Part shown: piece after piece, positions 8,534-16,201 of the stretch
How the letters are laid out: each line of letters starts with the position of its first letter
How positions within the stretch are numbered: the first letter of the stretch is position 1
Source of the DNA: Mycobacterium sp. Aquia_216
Lineage (GTDB): Bacteria; Actinomycetota; Actinomycetes; Mycobacteriales; Mycobacteriaceae
Assembly: GCF_026723865.1 (NCBI RefSeq)
Contig: NZ_CP113529.1
Span: 2,542,001 to 2,606,000 of the forward strand
Direction: 5' to 3'
Length of the DNA: 64,000 bases
Translations under genes and position numbers: made by a program
Notes under the pieces: model-generated
The model's input: only the letters and a program-made list of their open reading frames with translations
Databases searched by the model: none
What the model was told of the DNA's origin: nothing

Positions 8534-8860
8534 GTGTCTGACATCAATATCAATGTGGAGCAATTGGCGTCTTCGGGAAGTCAGGTGAGCGGGCAGGCGG
8601 AGGATTTGGCGACGGGGTTGGTGGCGGCCGATAACCGGATGGAGGCGGCTCAGTACGGCTGGGCCGGTACTTCGGCGACTGCGCTGAGCGCCCGGGCGGC
8701 TCGGTGGCTGCCGGCATCGCGGGCGTTGGTGGGCAGGGTCGGGGAGCACGGTTTCGCGCTACACGACGCCGCTGTGCAGCACGCGGCGGCCGAGGCCGAG
8801 CGCGCGAAGGCGCTCGCCGATGTTGCTGCTCGGGCCGCGGCGGTCAGTGGTCGCGGCTGA
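8534..8860 (+). CDS. Esx-like (WXG100/DUF2580-type) small protein, Rv2078-like
   Basis: A 108-residue all-helical protein. Two helices flank a YGWAGTSATAL turn, resembling the WXG motif region of ESX-secretion-associated proteins. The GTG start has a GGGAGG sequence 8-9 bases upstream and the product begins MSDININVEQLASSG. It precedes a DUF1023 hydrolase by 12 bases and a lipoprotein gene after that, an order known from M. tuberculosis Rv2078-Rv2079-lppJ. The likely role is a partner or targeting factor for the hydrolase in type VII secretion; this is inference. Confidence 0.75.
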   Translation: MSDININVEQLASSGSQVSGQAEDLATGLVAADNRMEAAQYGWAGTSATALSARAARWLPASRALVGRVGEHGFALHDAAVQHAAAEAERAKALADVAARAAAVSGRG

Positions 8861-8872
8861 GACACGTGGGGC

Positions 8873-10546
8873 ATGACCCTATCGGTCGCAGACATTGACC
8901 GGTGGAACGCCGAGGCGGTGCGCGAGGTGTTTCACGCGGCTTCCGCGCGCTCACAGAGCGCTTTCGGCGCCTCCCGCGAGTTGGCGTCGCTGTCGGTGTT
9001 CGCGACCTGGGAGGGCGCATCGCGCGATGCCGCCGCGCATCAGAACGCGGCAATTCGACAAGACCTCGACGCGCACGGTAACGAGGCGCTCGCGGTCGCC
9101 CGGGCCGCCGAGAACGCCGCCGGCGGGATCGACAAGGTCAAGGCCGACCTCGCGAAATTGCGTGCCGACGCGGCCGCCGCCGGGCTACAGGTCGACGCCG
9201 CGACCAGCCAGGTGGTGGCCATTCCTCAATTGCGTTACACCGCAGCCGAATGGGCGCAGCTGCAGGTGCGGCGCGCCGAATTACAGACGCGATTGAGCGC
9301 GATTGTGGCCGAGGCCAATGCCGTCGACCAGGAGCTGGCGACGGCGATCAACATGGCCGACGGCGACGCACCCATTCCACCCGGGCCCCATGACAACCGA
9401 CCGGACGTGCAGCGGGCACTGTCCCAGCCGCTGCCGGAGGATCCCAAGCAGTTCGCCGACCTCTGGAACAAACTCACGCCGGAGGAGAAGGACTGGCTCT
9501 ACAACCAGGACCACAACGTCGGCAATCACTCCGGCATGCCGTGGGATCCGCCGGACCATCTGGGCAAGGATCATTACAACCGGCTTCATCTGCCGGAGCT
9601 GCAGCAACAAGCGCAAGCCGACGTCGACCGTCTGCAGCACCGCGTCGACGAGCTGGCGAGCCAGATCTACATGGGCGACCACAGCGAAGCGACGACCGGC
9701 GAATTCAACGCTCTGGCACCTCAACTGCTCGCGGCCCGACACAGCCTCGACGGCTATAAGGCGGTGCAGGCCGCGTTGAACCGCAACGGCGTGCGGCGCT
9801 ACCTGGGCCTGATCGACGACAACGGCCACGCGGCGGTCGCCATCGGAAACCCGGACTACGCCAAGCGCAATGCGATCTTGGTGCCCGGCACAGGCCAGGA
9901 CCTCGCGGCCTTCGAAGGCAGCGACCTGAAATCGTTGGCGATGTACAACTCCGCGATGTTGGCCGGCCCCAATTTGCGGCCGGGGGATGTGGCGGTCACG
10001 ACCTGGATGGGCTACGACCGCCCGATGAATCTCTTCGAAGCGGCGTGGCCCGATCGGGCCCGGGCGGGCGCCGGTGCGTTGGACGCGTTCGAAAGCGGAC
10101 AGCGCGCCTCGCACACCGGAGCGCCGTCGATCGACACGGTGATCGGGCACAGTTATGGCTCAACGTTGGTCGGGGCGGCCGCATCCGGAGGGCATCATCT
10201 GGACGCCGACAACGTCGTCGCGGTCGGCAGCCCCGGAATGCTCGTCCATGGTGCGGGCGACCTGAATCTGGATCCTGGTGCGAATGTCTATGCGATGCGG
10301 GCCCGCAATGACATCATCGATTTGGTGACCGACATGACGCTGGGCCACGATCCGGTGGCCAACGACTTCGGTGCGACACGCTTGTATGCGGCTCCCGGAC
10401 CCAGTAGCGACCCACTCGGGTTGACCCCGAGCGTTGCGGCCCACAGCAGCTACTGGAGCGAGGGAAACCCGGCGTTGCGCAATCTGGGCGCCGTCATCGC
10501 CGGCATTCGGCCTCCCCAAACCGTTGCGAATGGTGGGGGAGGCTAA
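8873..10546 (+). CDS. DUF1023 alpha/beta hydrolase with WXG-like N-terminal domain (Rv2079-like)
   Basis: A 557-residue protein. Residues 1 to about 160 are helical and contain a WEG turn (FATWEGAS) like Esx proteins. A linker follows, then a DUF1023 alpha/beta-hydrolase domain whose nucleophile elbow is GHSYGS near residues 424-429, followed by DNVVAVGSPG. It also has NDIIDLVTD, a plausible site for the acidic residue, and a histidine in VAAHSSYW. Substrate is unknown. Arrangement resembles polymorphic toxins or secreted lipases delivered by ESX systems. It lies between an Esx-like gene and a lipoprotein gene that starts 5 bases after its stop. Confidence 0.8.
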   Translation: MTLSVADIDRWNAEAVREVFHAASARSQSAFGASRELASLSVFATWEGASRDAAAHQNAAIRQDLDAHGNEALAVARAAENAAGGIDKVKADLAKLRADAAAAGLQVDAATSQVVAIPQLRYTAAEWAQLQVRRAELQTRLSAIVAEANAVDQELATAINMADGDAPIPPGPHDNRPDVQRALSQPLPEDPKQFADLWNKLTPEEKDWLYNQDHNVGNHSGMPWDPPDHLGKDHYNRLHLPELQQQAQADVDRLQHRVDELASQIYMGDHSEATTGEFNALAPQLLAARHSLDGYKAVQAALNRNGVRRYLGLIDDNGHAAVAIGNPDYAKRNAILVPGTGQDLAAFEGSDLKSLAMYNSAMLAGPNLRPGDVAVTTWMGYDRPMNLFEAAWPDRARAGAGALDAFESGQRASHTGAPSIDTVIGHSYGSTLVGAAASGGHHLDADNVVAVGSPGMLVHGAGDLNLDPGANVYAMRARNDIIDLVTDMTLGHDPVANDFGATRLYAAPGPSSDPLGLTPSVAAHSSYWSEGNPALRNLGAVIAGIRPPQTVANGGGG

Positions 10547-10551
10547 GCGTC

Positions 10552-11172
10552 ATGAGCCGTGTCAGCCGGCGATCCGGAGTCTTCGGTGCTCTGTTGATCG
10601 TCATGGTCGTCGGTGCCTGCAGCCACGACCGCCCGCTGGGGCCGCCCACGCCGACAGGCGCCACCGCACTCGGAGGAGCACCTATGGAATCAACACCACC
10701 GCCCCCGCCCGGCTGGAAGCTCGAGCCCGTCGTCCCGAAAACCCAACAGCAGGCCCAGGATACGGCGATCGGCTACCTGAAGAAGACACTGCAGTCGCTC
10801 CCGTCCGGAATAACGTTGGACGCCAGCCGCTACAGCAGCGGTGGCACCATTCACCCGTGCAAGGACGTCGAAACCGGTACTCCACCAATGGAATTCTCGA
10901 CAAACGGTGATCTCACGCTGCCGACGGGCATCGACACGAACACCATCGTCGCCAAGACCGGCGACATCTGGAAGAGCTGGGGCTGGCAGGTATACGAACG
11001 AGATGGCTTCTACAAGCCCAACCGGTTCGGTTACGCCCCCGACGGTTACATCCTGCAGATCGTCGCTCGGTATGAACCCCAGTACCCGCCCACTCTCCAG
11101 GCGATCTCGCCGTGTTTTCCCCCCGATCTGCCGGCCGACCGCAGCCCCTTCCCCACGATCCTCACCGGCTGA
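10552..11172 (+). CDS. lppJ: LppJ-like lipoprotein
   Basis: A 206-residue lipoprotein. The signal peptide ends in the lipobox VGAC at residues 20-23, so Cys23 is acylated and the protein anchored on the outer face of the membrane. The mature domain has two distant cysteines (HPCKD and SPCFPP) that probably form a disulfide. Position and size match M. tuberculosis LppJ (Rv2080), which also follows a DUF1023 hydrolase. By analogy with other hydrolase-lipoprotein pairs it may restrain or localise the upstream enzyme; not shown. Confidence 0.7.
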   Translation: MSRVSRRSGVFGALLIVMVVGACSHDRPLGPPTPTGATALGGAPMESTPPPPPGWKLEPVVPKTQQQAQDTAIGYLKKTLQSLPSGITLDASRYSSGGTIHPCKDVETGTPPMEFSTNGDLTLPTGIDTNTIVAKTGDIWKSWGWQVYERDGFYKPNRFGYAPDGYILQIVARYEPQYPPTLQAISPCFPPDLPADRSPFPTILTG

Positions 11173-11173
11173 G

Positions 11174-11746
11174 TCACCCGGGTGGCGCGACGAACGGCAC
11201 GAGCACCTCGTCGACGAGTTGCACGATCAGGTCGTCGGTTATCGGGTCGCCGGTGACCAGGAGGCGGTGCCACAGCACGCTCTGGCCAAGTTCGCGGGCA
11301 ATGTCGACGGGTATGTCGGCGCGCACGTCGCCGCGGGCGATGCCCCTGGCCAGCAGGTCGGCCATTTCCTTTTTCCGCCAGCCGATGACGTCGGTGCGAA
11401 ATGTCTCGGCGAGTTCGGAATCGTGTGCGGCCGTGGCTATTCCGGCCCGGATGAGGGCCGACTGTGGTCCGGTGAACAGTTCGGCCCAGCCGCGAAGGAC
11501 TGCGAGCATGTCCTCGCGGTAACTGCCGGTGTCCCGGTGCGGGATCGCTGTGGCAGCGGTCCCGAGGAGGGTGTCGCGCAATAGTGCCCGGCTGTCCGGC
11601 CACCGCCGGTAGAGCACCGGCTTGCTGGTGCCGGCGGCGGCGGCGACGGCCTCCATCGTGACTCCGGCGGCGCCGTGCTCGCCGACGAGGCTCAGCACCG
11701 CGGCCCGGATCGCCGCGTCGAGTTCCGCACCGTGGCGTCGCCGCAT
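11174..11746 (-). CDS. TetR-family repressor
   Basis: A 190-residue regulator. The N-terminal helix-turn-helix contains GVTMEAVAAAAGTSKPVLYRRWP, followed by a ligand-binding domain of typical length. The ATG at 11746 has GGAGG upstream (GGAGGGATTTCGA); longer readings enter the operator region. It is divergent from the DAPG-hydrolase-like gene at 11835, and the gap between them holds two copies of an 18-base inverted repeat, so it very likely represses both genes. Its ligand is probably a substrate or product of the neighbouring hydrolase. Confidence 0.85.
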   Translation of the reverse strand: MRRRHGAELDAAIRAAVLSLVGEHGAAGVTMEAVAAAAGTSKPVLYRRWPDSRALLRDTLLGTAATAIPHRDTGSYREDMLAVLRGWAELFTGPQSALIRAGIATAAHDSELAETFRTDVIGWRKKEMADLLARGIARGDVRADIPVDIARELGQSVLWHRLLVTGDPITDDLIVQLVDEVLVPFVAPPG

Positions 11747-11760
11747 TCGAAATCCCTCCG

Positions 11761-11778
11761 AGAAACGGTTGCGTTTCT
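11761..11778. promoter_or_regulatory. TetR operator 1
   Basis: AGAAACG-GTTG-CGTTTCT: perfect 7-base inverted arms with a 4-base spacer, 15 bases upstream of the TetR start codon. A second copy with the same layout lies 45 bases away. Confidence 0.7.
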
Positions 11779-11805
11779 TACATCGATACTCTAGCGTTTG
11801 TTGCA

Positions 11806-11823
11806 AGAAACGTTACCGTATCT
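11806..11823. promoter_or_regulatory. TetR operator 2
   Basis: AGAAACG-TTAC-CGTATCT: the same 18-base layout as operator 1 with one mismatch between the arms. It ends two bases before the GGAGG site of the gene at 11835, so a bound repressor would block that promoter. Confidence 0.6.
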
Positions 11824-11834
11824 TGGAGGTCGCC

Positions 11835-12470
11835 ATGCCGTCTCGTCCGGTCCTGTATCCGCTGCGCTCGGTCGATACCGCCGCCGTGCGATTCACCAAC
11901 GCTCCGCACCACCGCCGCCGCGTCACCATCGACCATCGACCGCTGGCCGGTGTCACCCCGGCGATACTGCTCGATTGGTTCACCCACCTGGGCGAGACGA
12001 TGACGTACGGCGGCGAGATCGTCGACCGCTACCTCGCGTGGCACCCGATCGATCACATCCGCTGGGAGCTCGCCCGCCCGGCGCCCGGGGGTGGGGCGGC
12101 CGAGGGGGCGCGCTTCCGGATCGTGGAGGCCTTCGGTGCGCACCCGGAGTACCGGGTCGACGTCGTCGACCGGGTCGAGAAGCTCGACGAGACGGGCATT
12201 CGGCTGGTGACGCGCATCGCCGGCGTGATCGTTTTGCAGCTCGAGCACACCTGGTCGGCGGGCGCCGACGGCGCCCACTACGTGACGGTGCTCGATATCG
12301 GGGCGCGGAGTCCGCTGTTCGCGCCGATCAATCGCGTCGCGTCCAAGCGCTTCCCCGACGACATGGTCCGCGCGTGGGTGAAGCACAACATCGAAGAGGT
12401 CGGGCAGCTGGAATACCTGCTGCCCCAACTGCAGTCGTCACGTCAACGATTGACTTCGGCCGGTGGTTAA
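11835..12470 (+). CDS. DAPG hydrolase (PhlG)-like protein
   Basis: A 211-residue protein whose central part VTPAILLDWFTHLG...YLAWHPIDHIRWEL matches the fold and His/Glu metal pattern of 2,4-diacetylphloroglucinol hydrolase-like proteins, which cleave C-C bonds of acylated phenols using zinc. The start at 11835 has TTGGAGGT six bases upstream. It is controlled with, and divergent from, a TetR gene. In mycobacteria such proteins are uncharacterised, so the substrate is unknown; a detoxification role fits the regulator pairing but is inference. Confidence 0.6.
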   Translation: MPSRPVLYPLRSVDTAAVRFTNAPHHRRRVTIDHRPLAGVTPAILLDWFTHLGETMTYGGEIVDRYLAWHPIDHIRWELARPAPGGGAAEGARFRIVEAFGAHPEYRVDVVDRVEKLDETGIRLVTRIAGVIVLQLEHTWSAGADGAHYVTVLDIGARSPLFAPINRVASKRFPDDMVRAWVKHNIEEVGQLEYLLPQLQSSRQRLTSAGG

Positions 12471-12565
12471 TCGAATCAGCCGGGCAAATCTGCCTACCCG
12501 CAAGAACGATGCTGCGCGATACTGGGACCGCAGCAGGCGATCAGAGGAACGGTCGAGGAGGAAGC

Positions 12566-12937
12566 ATGAGCGGCCTACCCGCCGAGCTTGAGCAGCTGGA
12601 GGAACGGGCGGCAAAGATCCCGCTGTTCGCTATATTCATGCGCGCTACCGACACGTTTGAACGTGCCGATACGGCGCAGGGTGCCGCGCTGCTCACCGAG
12701 CATCTGCGCTACCTGGTCGAGTTAGAGGACCACAACCGACTTTTGGCCGTCGGTCCTCTCGATCGCACCCCGGCGGGACCTATGGACGGCCTGTGCATCA
12801 TTCGGGCGGACTCTCGCGACCAAGCCGAAGCCATCGCTGCCGAGGAGCCGTTCGCCAAGGCCGGCTGGCGGATCAACACCGTACGGTCGTGGGAGCTGAG
12901 CTTCGGGACCCTGGTGCCGGCGGCGCGCACGGGCTGA
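12566..12937 (+). CDS. YCII-related domain protein
   Basis: A 123-residue dimeric ferredoxin-like-fold protein. LFAIFMRATDTFERA, LTEHLRYLVELEDHNRLLAVGPL and GLCIIRADSRDQAEAIAAEEPFAKAGW are the typical YCII segments. Family members resemble chlorodismutase or small dehydrochlorinase-like enzymes, mostly uncharacterised. The ATG has GAGGAGG eight bases upstream. It follows the DAPG-hydrolase-like gene by 95 bases on the same strand and could be co-transcribed with it. Confidence 0.75.
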   Translation: MSGLPAELEQLEERAAKIPLFAIFMRATDTFERADTAQGAALLTEHLRYLVELEDHNRLLAVGPLDRTPAGPMDGLCIIRADSRDQAEAIAAEEPFAKAGWRINTVRSWELSFGTLVPAARTG

Positions 12938-12997
12938 AAGGCGCCGCCTTCACGCCACCAAGCGGGCGTGGGCACGTGGCGCGACCGGCGCTGGTGA

Positions 12998-13120
12998 TCA
13001 GCAGCCGACCGGGCCGCCGCCCGCGGGGCAGGTGATTCCGCTAGGTGTGCAGCTCACCGACGTCGTTGAGACGGCGAACGCGAGCAGCAGCGCAAGCAAG
13101 ACTTTCTTCCCCCTGGTCAT
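12998..13120 (-). CDS. Small secreted cysteine peptide (40 residues), hypothetical
   Basis: Starts MTRGKKVLLALLLAFAVSTT, a textbook signal peptide with a basic head and hydrophobic core. The remaining about 20 residues contain three cysteines in SCTPSGITCPAGGG and a terminal VGC. There is no strong ribosome-binding site and no exact lipobox. It lies 126 bases downstream of the CsoR-type gene on the same strand and could be part of that metal-responsive transcript. No family recognised. Confidence 0.4.
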   Translation of the reverse strand: MTRGKKVLLALLLAFAVSTTSVSCTPSGITCPAGGGPVGC

Positions 13121-13246
13121 GAGCTGGAGAGCGTATGCGGGGAAGCGGCAACTGGTGACGGTTTTCGCCGACATGGGGGGCGTTCTGGACGTGATCGGGC
13201 CGCCCCAGGAGAGGAAAGGGTGGCCGGCAACATGCCCGATGGCGCA

Positions 13247-13594
13247 TCAGGATGTCCCGGCTGCCACGGCCTCGTCGGCGGCGGTGCCGTTTAGGCACGA
13301 GTCGGGGCCAGTCAGAGCGGGACTGAACTTCAACGCATCGACCAATTCGTCGATGGCTGCTGCTCCCTGGCCGCCCAAGACGGCCTGTGAAAAGCAGGTC
13401 TCCAGGTGGTTGTGCAACATCACCCTATTCGTGCGTTCTAACGCCGACTGCACCGCAGAAATCTGCTTCATCACGTCCACGCAGTAGGCGTCCGTTTCGA
13501 GCATGCGAATGATCGCGTCGAGATGACCTCGCACCGTCTTTAGCCGATTGAGTGCCGCACTCTTTTTGGCCGTCAGCTCTTGAGTCACCACCAT
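13247..13594 (-). CDS. CsoR/RicR-family copper-sensing repressor
   Basis: About 115 residues of all-helical DUF156 fold. The copper ligands are visible as the Cys-His-Cys set: a cysteine in DAYCVDVMKQ, and the histidine and cysteine in LHNHLETC, matching Cys36, His61 and Cys65 of M. tuberculosis CsoR. Copper binding releases the protein from GC-rich operators. Start is uncertain: the ATG at 13594 abuts AAGGAG, whereas the GTG at 13588 sits six bases from it and is better placed. It is divergent from a methionine-rich membrane protein across a matching GC-rich palindrome. Confidence 0.85.
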   Translation of the reverse strand: MVVTQELTAKKSAALNRLKTVRGHLDAIIRMLETDAYCVDVMKQISAVQSALERTNRVMLHNHLETCFSQAVLGGQGAAAIDELVDALKFSPALTGPDSCLNGTAADEAVAAGTS

Positions 13595-13652
13595 CTCCTT
13601 CCGGCTTAAGCCGTGCGCATGCACCCCCGGGTGACCTTTGTCTATCCGTAGC

Positions 13653-13680
13653 TTACCCCACCCCACCCCGGGTGGGGTAC
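13653..13680. promoter_or_regulatory. CsoR/RicR-type operator
   Basis: Between the divergent genes lies a GC-rich inverted repeat, ACCCCACCC-C-GGGTGGGGT, preceded by TACCCC and followed by AC. Sites with TACCC/GGGTA arms are the known targets of mycobacterial CsoR and RicR. It is placed to control both the repressor and the methionine-rich gene. Confidence 0.7.
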
Positions 13681-13722
13681 CATCGCGAATGCCAATCCAC
13701 TCACGCAGGAGGTTTTCATCCC

Positions 13723-14109
13723 ATGGCGAATCCCAACGACGTCTCCCCGTCGACAGAAGATTCCGGCCTTGCGACCGAGCACTCCAAGAACTCCCAGTCC
13801 CGGCCCAGCCGCCTGAACCAGGCGTTGGCATGGGTGGGCATAGTCACCGGCGGCCTGTTTGTCGTCGCGGCGGTTTTCTTCTCGGGGTTTTTCCTCAGTT
13901 GGAGCTTGGACGGCAGTCCGTCGGGTGGACATCGGAGTCCGGCACCGATGGCTTGCTGCGACGAGATGAAAAAAGGCGAGGCGATGAGGCCTGGCGCGAT
14001 GATGGCTCCCAATGGACCGATGAAACCAGGCGAGATGATGCCAGGCGCGACGATGGGACCCGCTCCGCAATCGCCCGCACCCACGCCCCCGCACACCCCT
14101 CGGCCATAG
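13723..14109 (+). CDS. Methionine-rich single-pass membrane protein, probable copper protein
   Basis: A 128-residue protein. A polar N-terminus of about 35 residues is followed by one membrane helix (about 38-60, WVGIVTGGLFVVAAVFFSGF) and an external tail rich in Met, Pro and Gly. The tail begins with MACCDEM, has repeated MxPGxMM motifs (about ten methionines within 40 residues), and ends in a Pro/Thr-rich stretch ending HTPRP. Met and Cys clusters are typical Cu(I) ligands. The ATG has GCAGGAGG upstream and the gene is divergent from a CsoR-type repressor across its operator. Role in copper binding is inferred from composition and context. Confidence 0.75.
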   Translation: MANPNDVSPSTEDSGLATEHSKNSQSRPSRLNQALAWVGIVTGGLFVVAAVFFSGFFLSWSLDGSPSGGHRSPAPMACCDEMKKGEAMRPGAMMAPNGPMKPGEMMPGATMGPAPQSPAPTPPHTPRP

Positions 14110-14943
14110 CGCCGAGGGTCGAGCGAGACCGAAAAGCGCCATGTCCACCGGACAGGCCAGCGTGACGTTATCCAAGTTGCGGCAGCAACATTGGGGCTCG
14201 CAGCGCCTGGGTCAACGCGGCGTGCGGCGCTTGTGGGACTCGGGGCCAGCGGCGGCGCACTCGCGTTCGGCTATCCCCTGCGAGGCGCCGTCAGATTGGC
14301 CGCACCGGCGATGGACTCTCGGCTAACGCTCCCATGTCTTGGGACGTGTGTCGCCGGGCTGGCCGCGCTGTGGGCCAAGTCGGTAACTGAAAGACCACTC
14401 CCTGTCGCCCCCAACTGGATGGCTATCGCCGAGTTGCAGGTCGACCACCGACCGGTTCCGGGACTTCCTCTGCGCCTTTTGCATCGCGAGGGCCTCGACA
14501 TGGAGTCTGGGAAGGCGTTCCGGCGCTGTAATCCTGTCGTGCCGAACCTCGGGTTGACTGCTCATATTCCTATTCTGCCCAGCCCCGCTTTTTCCGAAGC
14601 AGCCGGAGATAAAGAAACGGGCAGTCCCCAGCAGAGCAAGGGACGGCCCGATAGCTACTCAGACGCGAAATACCGCGCCTGGTTCCCCGCAACGTCAGGT
14701 CGCCCGTCGAGCGTGTCGGCCATTTCGATTCCGGCGGGCAGGTGGGACATCAGGGCGGGGGTGATGGCGGTTGTCGTGACTGGACCGTCCTATGTGGGGG
14801 AGTCCACCGCGGCACTAGGTTCTGGACATGTTCGTGGCTAGCTACCTCTCAGATGGGTTGCTAGCGCCCCGGAAGGCCAGTTGACGCATACTTCACTCGG
14901 CCCGCTAATTGTCTCAGATTGTGCCTCTGAGCTTTGCCAAAGC
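14110..14943. other. Gene-poor region with a possible P-type ATPase remnant
   Basis: No intact gene is supported. In the plus frame from about 14158 to 14410 the translation includes AFGYPLRGAVRLAAPAMDSR and AGLAALWAKS, weakly like the GYPFLRGALR segment of heavy-metal P-type ATPases such as CtpC. It has no good start and passes into meaningless sequence, so it may be a degraded fragment of a metal pump once linked to the copper genes. This resemblance is from memory and weak. Confidence 0.3.
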
Positions 14944-15018
14944 TGGTGCGCGATACTGGGATTGAACCAGTGACCTCTTCCGTGTCAGGGAAGCGCTCTC
15001 CCGCTGAGCTAATCGCGC
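14944..15018 (-). tRNA. tRNA-Val (GAC)
   Basis: Cloverleaf on the minus strand: acceptor GCGCGAT pairs with ATCGCGC, anticodon stem CTTCC/GGAAG around loop CTGACAC (anticodon GAC), T-arm GGTTCAATCC, encoded CCA end. Confidence 0.95.
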
Positions 15019-15031
15019 TGGGAGAAAAATT

Positions 15032-15105
15032 TGGAGGTGGAGACGGGAATCGAACCCGTGTGCACGGCTTTGCAGGCCGTTGCCTCACCACTCGGCCACT
15101 CCACC
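15032..15105 (-). tRNA. tRNA-Cys (GCA)
   Basis: Acceptor GGTGGAG pairs with CTCCACC, anticodon loop CTGCAAA (GCA), T-arm GGTTCGATTCC, CCA encoded. 13 bases from the Val gene; likely one transcript. Confidence 0.95.
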
Positions 15106-15133
15106 GCGGGGATTGATGCCTCTTGCACCTTCG

Positions 15134-15206
15134 AGCGGATGACGGGATTCGAACCCGCGACCCTCACCTTGGCAAGGTGATGCGCTACCAACTGCGCTAC
15201 ATCCGC
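15134..15206 (-). tRNA. tRNA-Gly (GCC)
   Basis: Acceptor GCGGATG pairs with CATCCGC, anticodon loop TTGCCAA (GCC), T-arm GGTTCGAATCC. CCA is not encoded. First of the minus-strand Gly-Cys-Val tRNA cluster. Confidence 0.95.
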
Positions 15207-15386
15207 GCGCAACGGGCGAGATCGTCGCCCGGTGCGAAGGACGACGATAGTCCACCTACGCGGGCACACACAAATCTCTTGGTACGTTGTCGCTCTAGCG
15301 TATAGGGCGGTCCCAGGGGCGGATAAGTCACGTGCTGGTTGCTGGCGGTTCGTGCTAGTCTTCTCCCTCGTTCGCCTCTCGGCGCC

Positions 15387-15458
15387 GGTCCCGTGGCTCA
15401 GTGGAAGAGCGTCCGCTTCACACGCGGAAGGTCGCTGGTTCGATCCCAGCCGGGACCA
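15387..15458 (+). tRNA. tRNA-Val (CAC)
   Basis: Acceptor GGTCCCG pairs with CGGGACC, anticodon stem TCCGC/GCGGA around loop TTCACAC (CAC), T-arm GGTTCGATCCC. CCA not encoded. Divergent from the other three tRNA genes and next to a lower-GC cassette. Confidence 0.95.
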
Positions 15459-16057
15459 CAATCCATTTTCGCAGCTCAGTCCCGCCGGGGGAGTTGGCTG
15501 CCGGTCGCCGCGACCGGGGCCAGTCACCCGTGGACTGGACCGTATGTGAAAGTGTGCGCAGACGACCTCGCCGGGCTCGAGCAGTGGGCAATCGATCACT
15601 TCGGCGAACCGACACCGGCAGGTCGGTCAGCGACGACAGCCAGGATGCCAAGCGCCGGTTGGGTTTTTGGCCTGCACACCGCGTAGTCGCTGCCGTGCGC
15701 GTAGTAGATTGCACCCGCGCTGATCTAGGCGCGGGCCTCGCTCGTCGGGGTGCGCGGCCCGTACACCTATTCGTCCCTGACCCCGCGCCCGTCGGGCAAG
15801 TTGGTCGACCTGCTCGACCCGGGTGCCCGCCAGCGAGGGGCCGAAAGTGCTCATGATCCGGGCGATCAGCTGTCGCGATACGCAATGGCAGCTTGGGTGG
15901 AGGCAGGCGGGGCGGTTACGCATTGTCCCCCGATTGGTGGACAACGGGGTCCCCCTGCCAGTCGTCCGGTCGGGGGACAGACAATGCATTCACACATTGC
16001 GATACTTACATCCATAGGGCTTCGGGGAGACCGGCCCCACAACTGGAAGGAACCAGC
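15459..16057. other. Intergenic region beside tRNA-Val, with inverted repeat
   Basis: No supported gene in 600 bases. Short open frames here lack start signals and may be remnants left by recombination next to the tRNA gene. The right third holds the inverted repeat described at 15920-15987 and the promoter of the small peptide gene at 16058. Confidence 0.45.
15920..15987. repeat. Imperfect inverted repeat upstream of the peptide gene
   Basis: GCATTGTCCCCCGA at 15920-15933 is repeated in reverse at 15970-15987 (TCGGGGGACAGACAATGC), with a 4-base insertion in the second arm. About 36 bases separate the arms. It could be a regulatory hairpin or the ends of a small mobile relic. Confidence 0.5.
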
Positions 16058-16195
16058 ATGACCACCACGAAGAAAGCCTCCACGACCGTCACCGTCGGCC
16101 GACTCACCATCGCCAGCCCCGCAGGACGCTCCGCCGAAATGCTGTGCTTCTGCGTGTCTTCCGACGCGAACCCTGCCTTTGCGCAGGCTCGGTAA
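16058..16195 (+). CDS. Small peptide, candidate RiPP precursor (45 residues)
   Basis: The ATG at 16058 has GGAAGGA eight bases upstream and opens a 45-residue peptide. The first about 28 residues (MTTTKKASTTVTVGRLTIAS onward) are Thr/Lys-rich and leader-like. The C-terminal part is MLCFCVSSDANPAFAQAR, with two cysteines, two serines and no further structure. A gene for a GRDP-like protein with a possible peptide-binding tail starts 6 bases later. A leader plus short Cys/Ser core beside such a protein is how ribosomally made, modified peptides are organised, but no modifying enzyme of a known RiPP class is seen. No family recognised. Confidence 0.5.
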   Translation: MTTTKKASTTVTVGRLTIASPAGRSAEMLCFCVSSDANPAFAQAR

Positions 16196-16201
16196 ACTGT
16201 T

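Noticed and set aside
14191..14841. Plus-strand frame of 216 codons
   Set aside because: Only about the first 70 codons look protein-like (possible pump remnant); the rest is low-complexity and there is no start signal.
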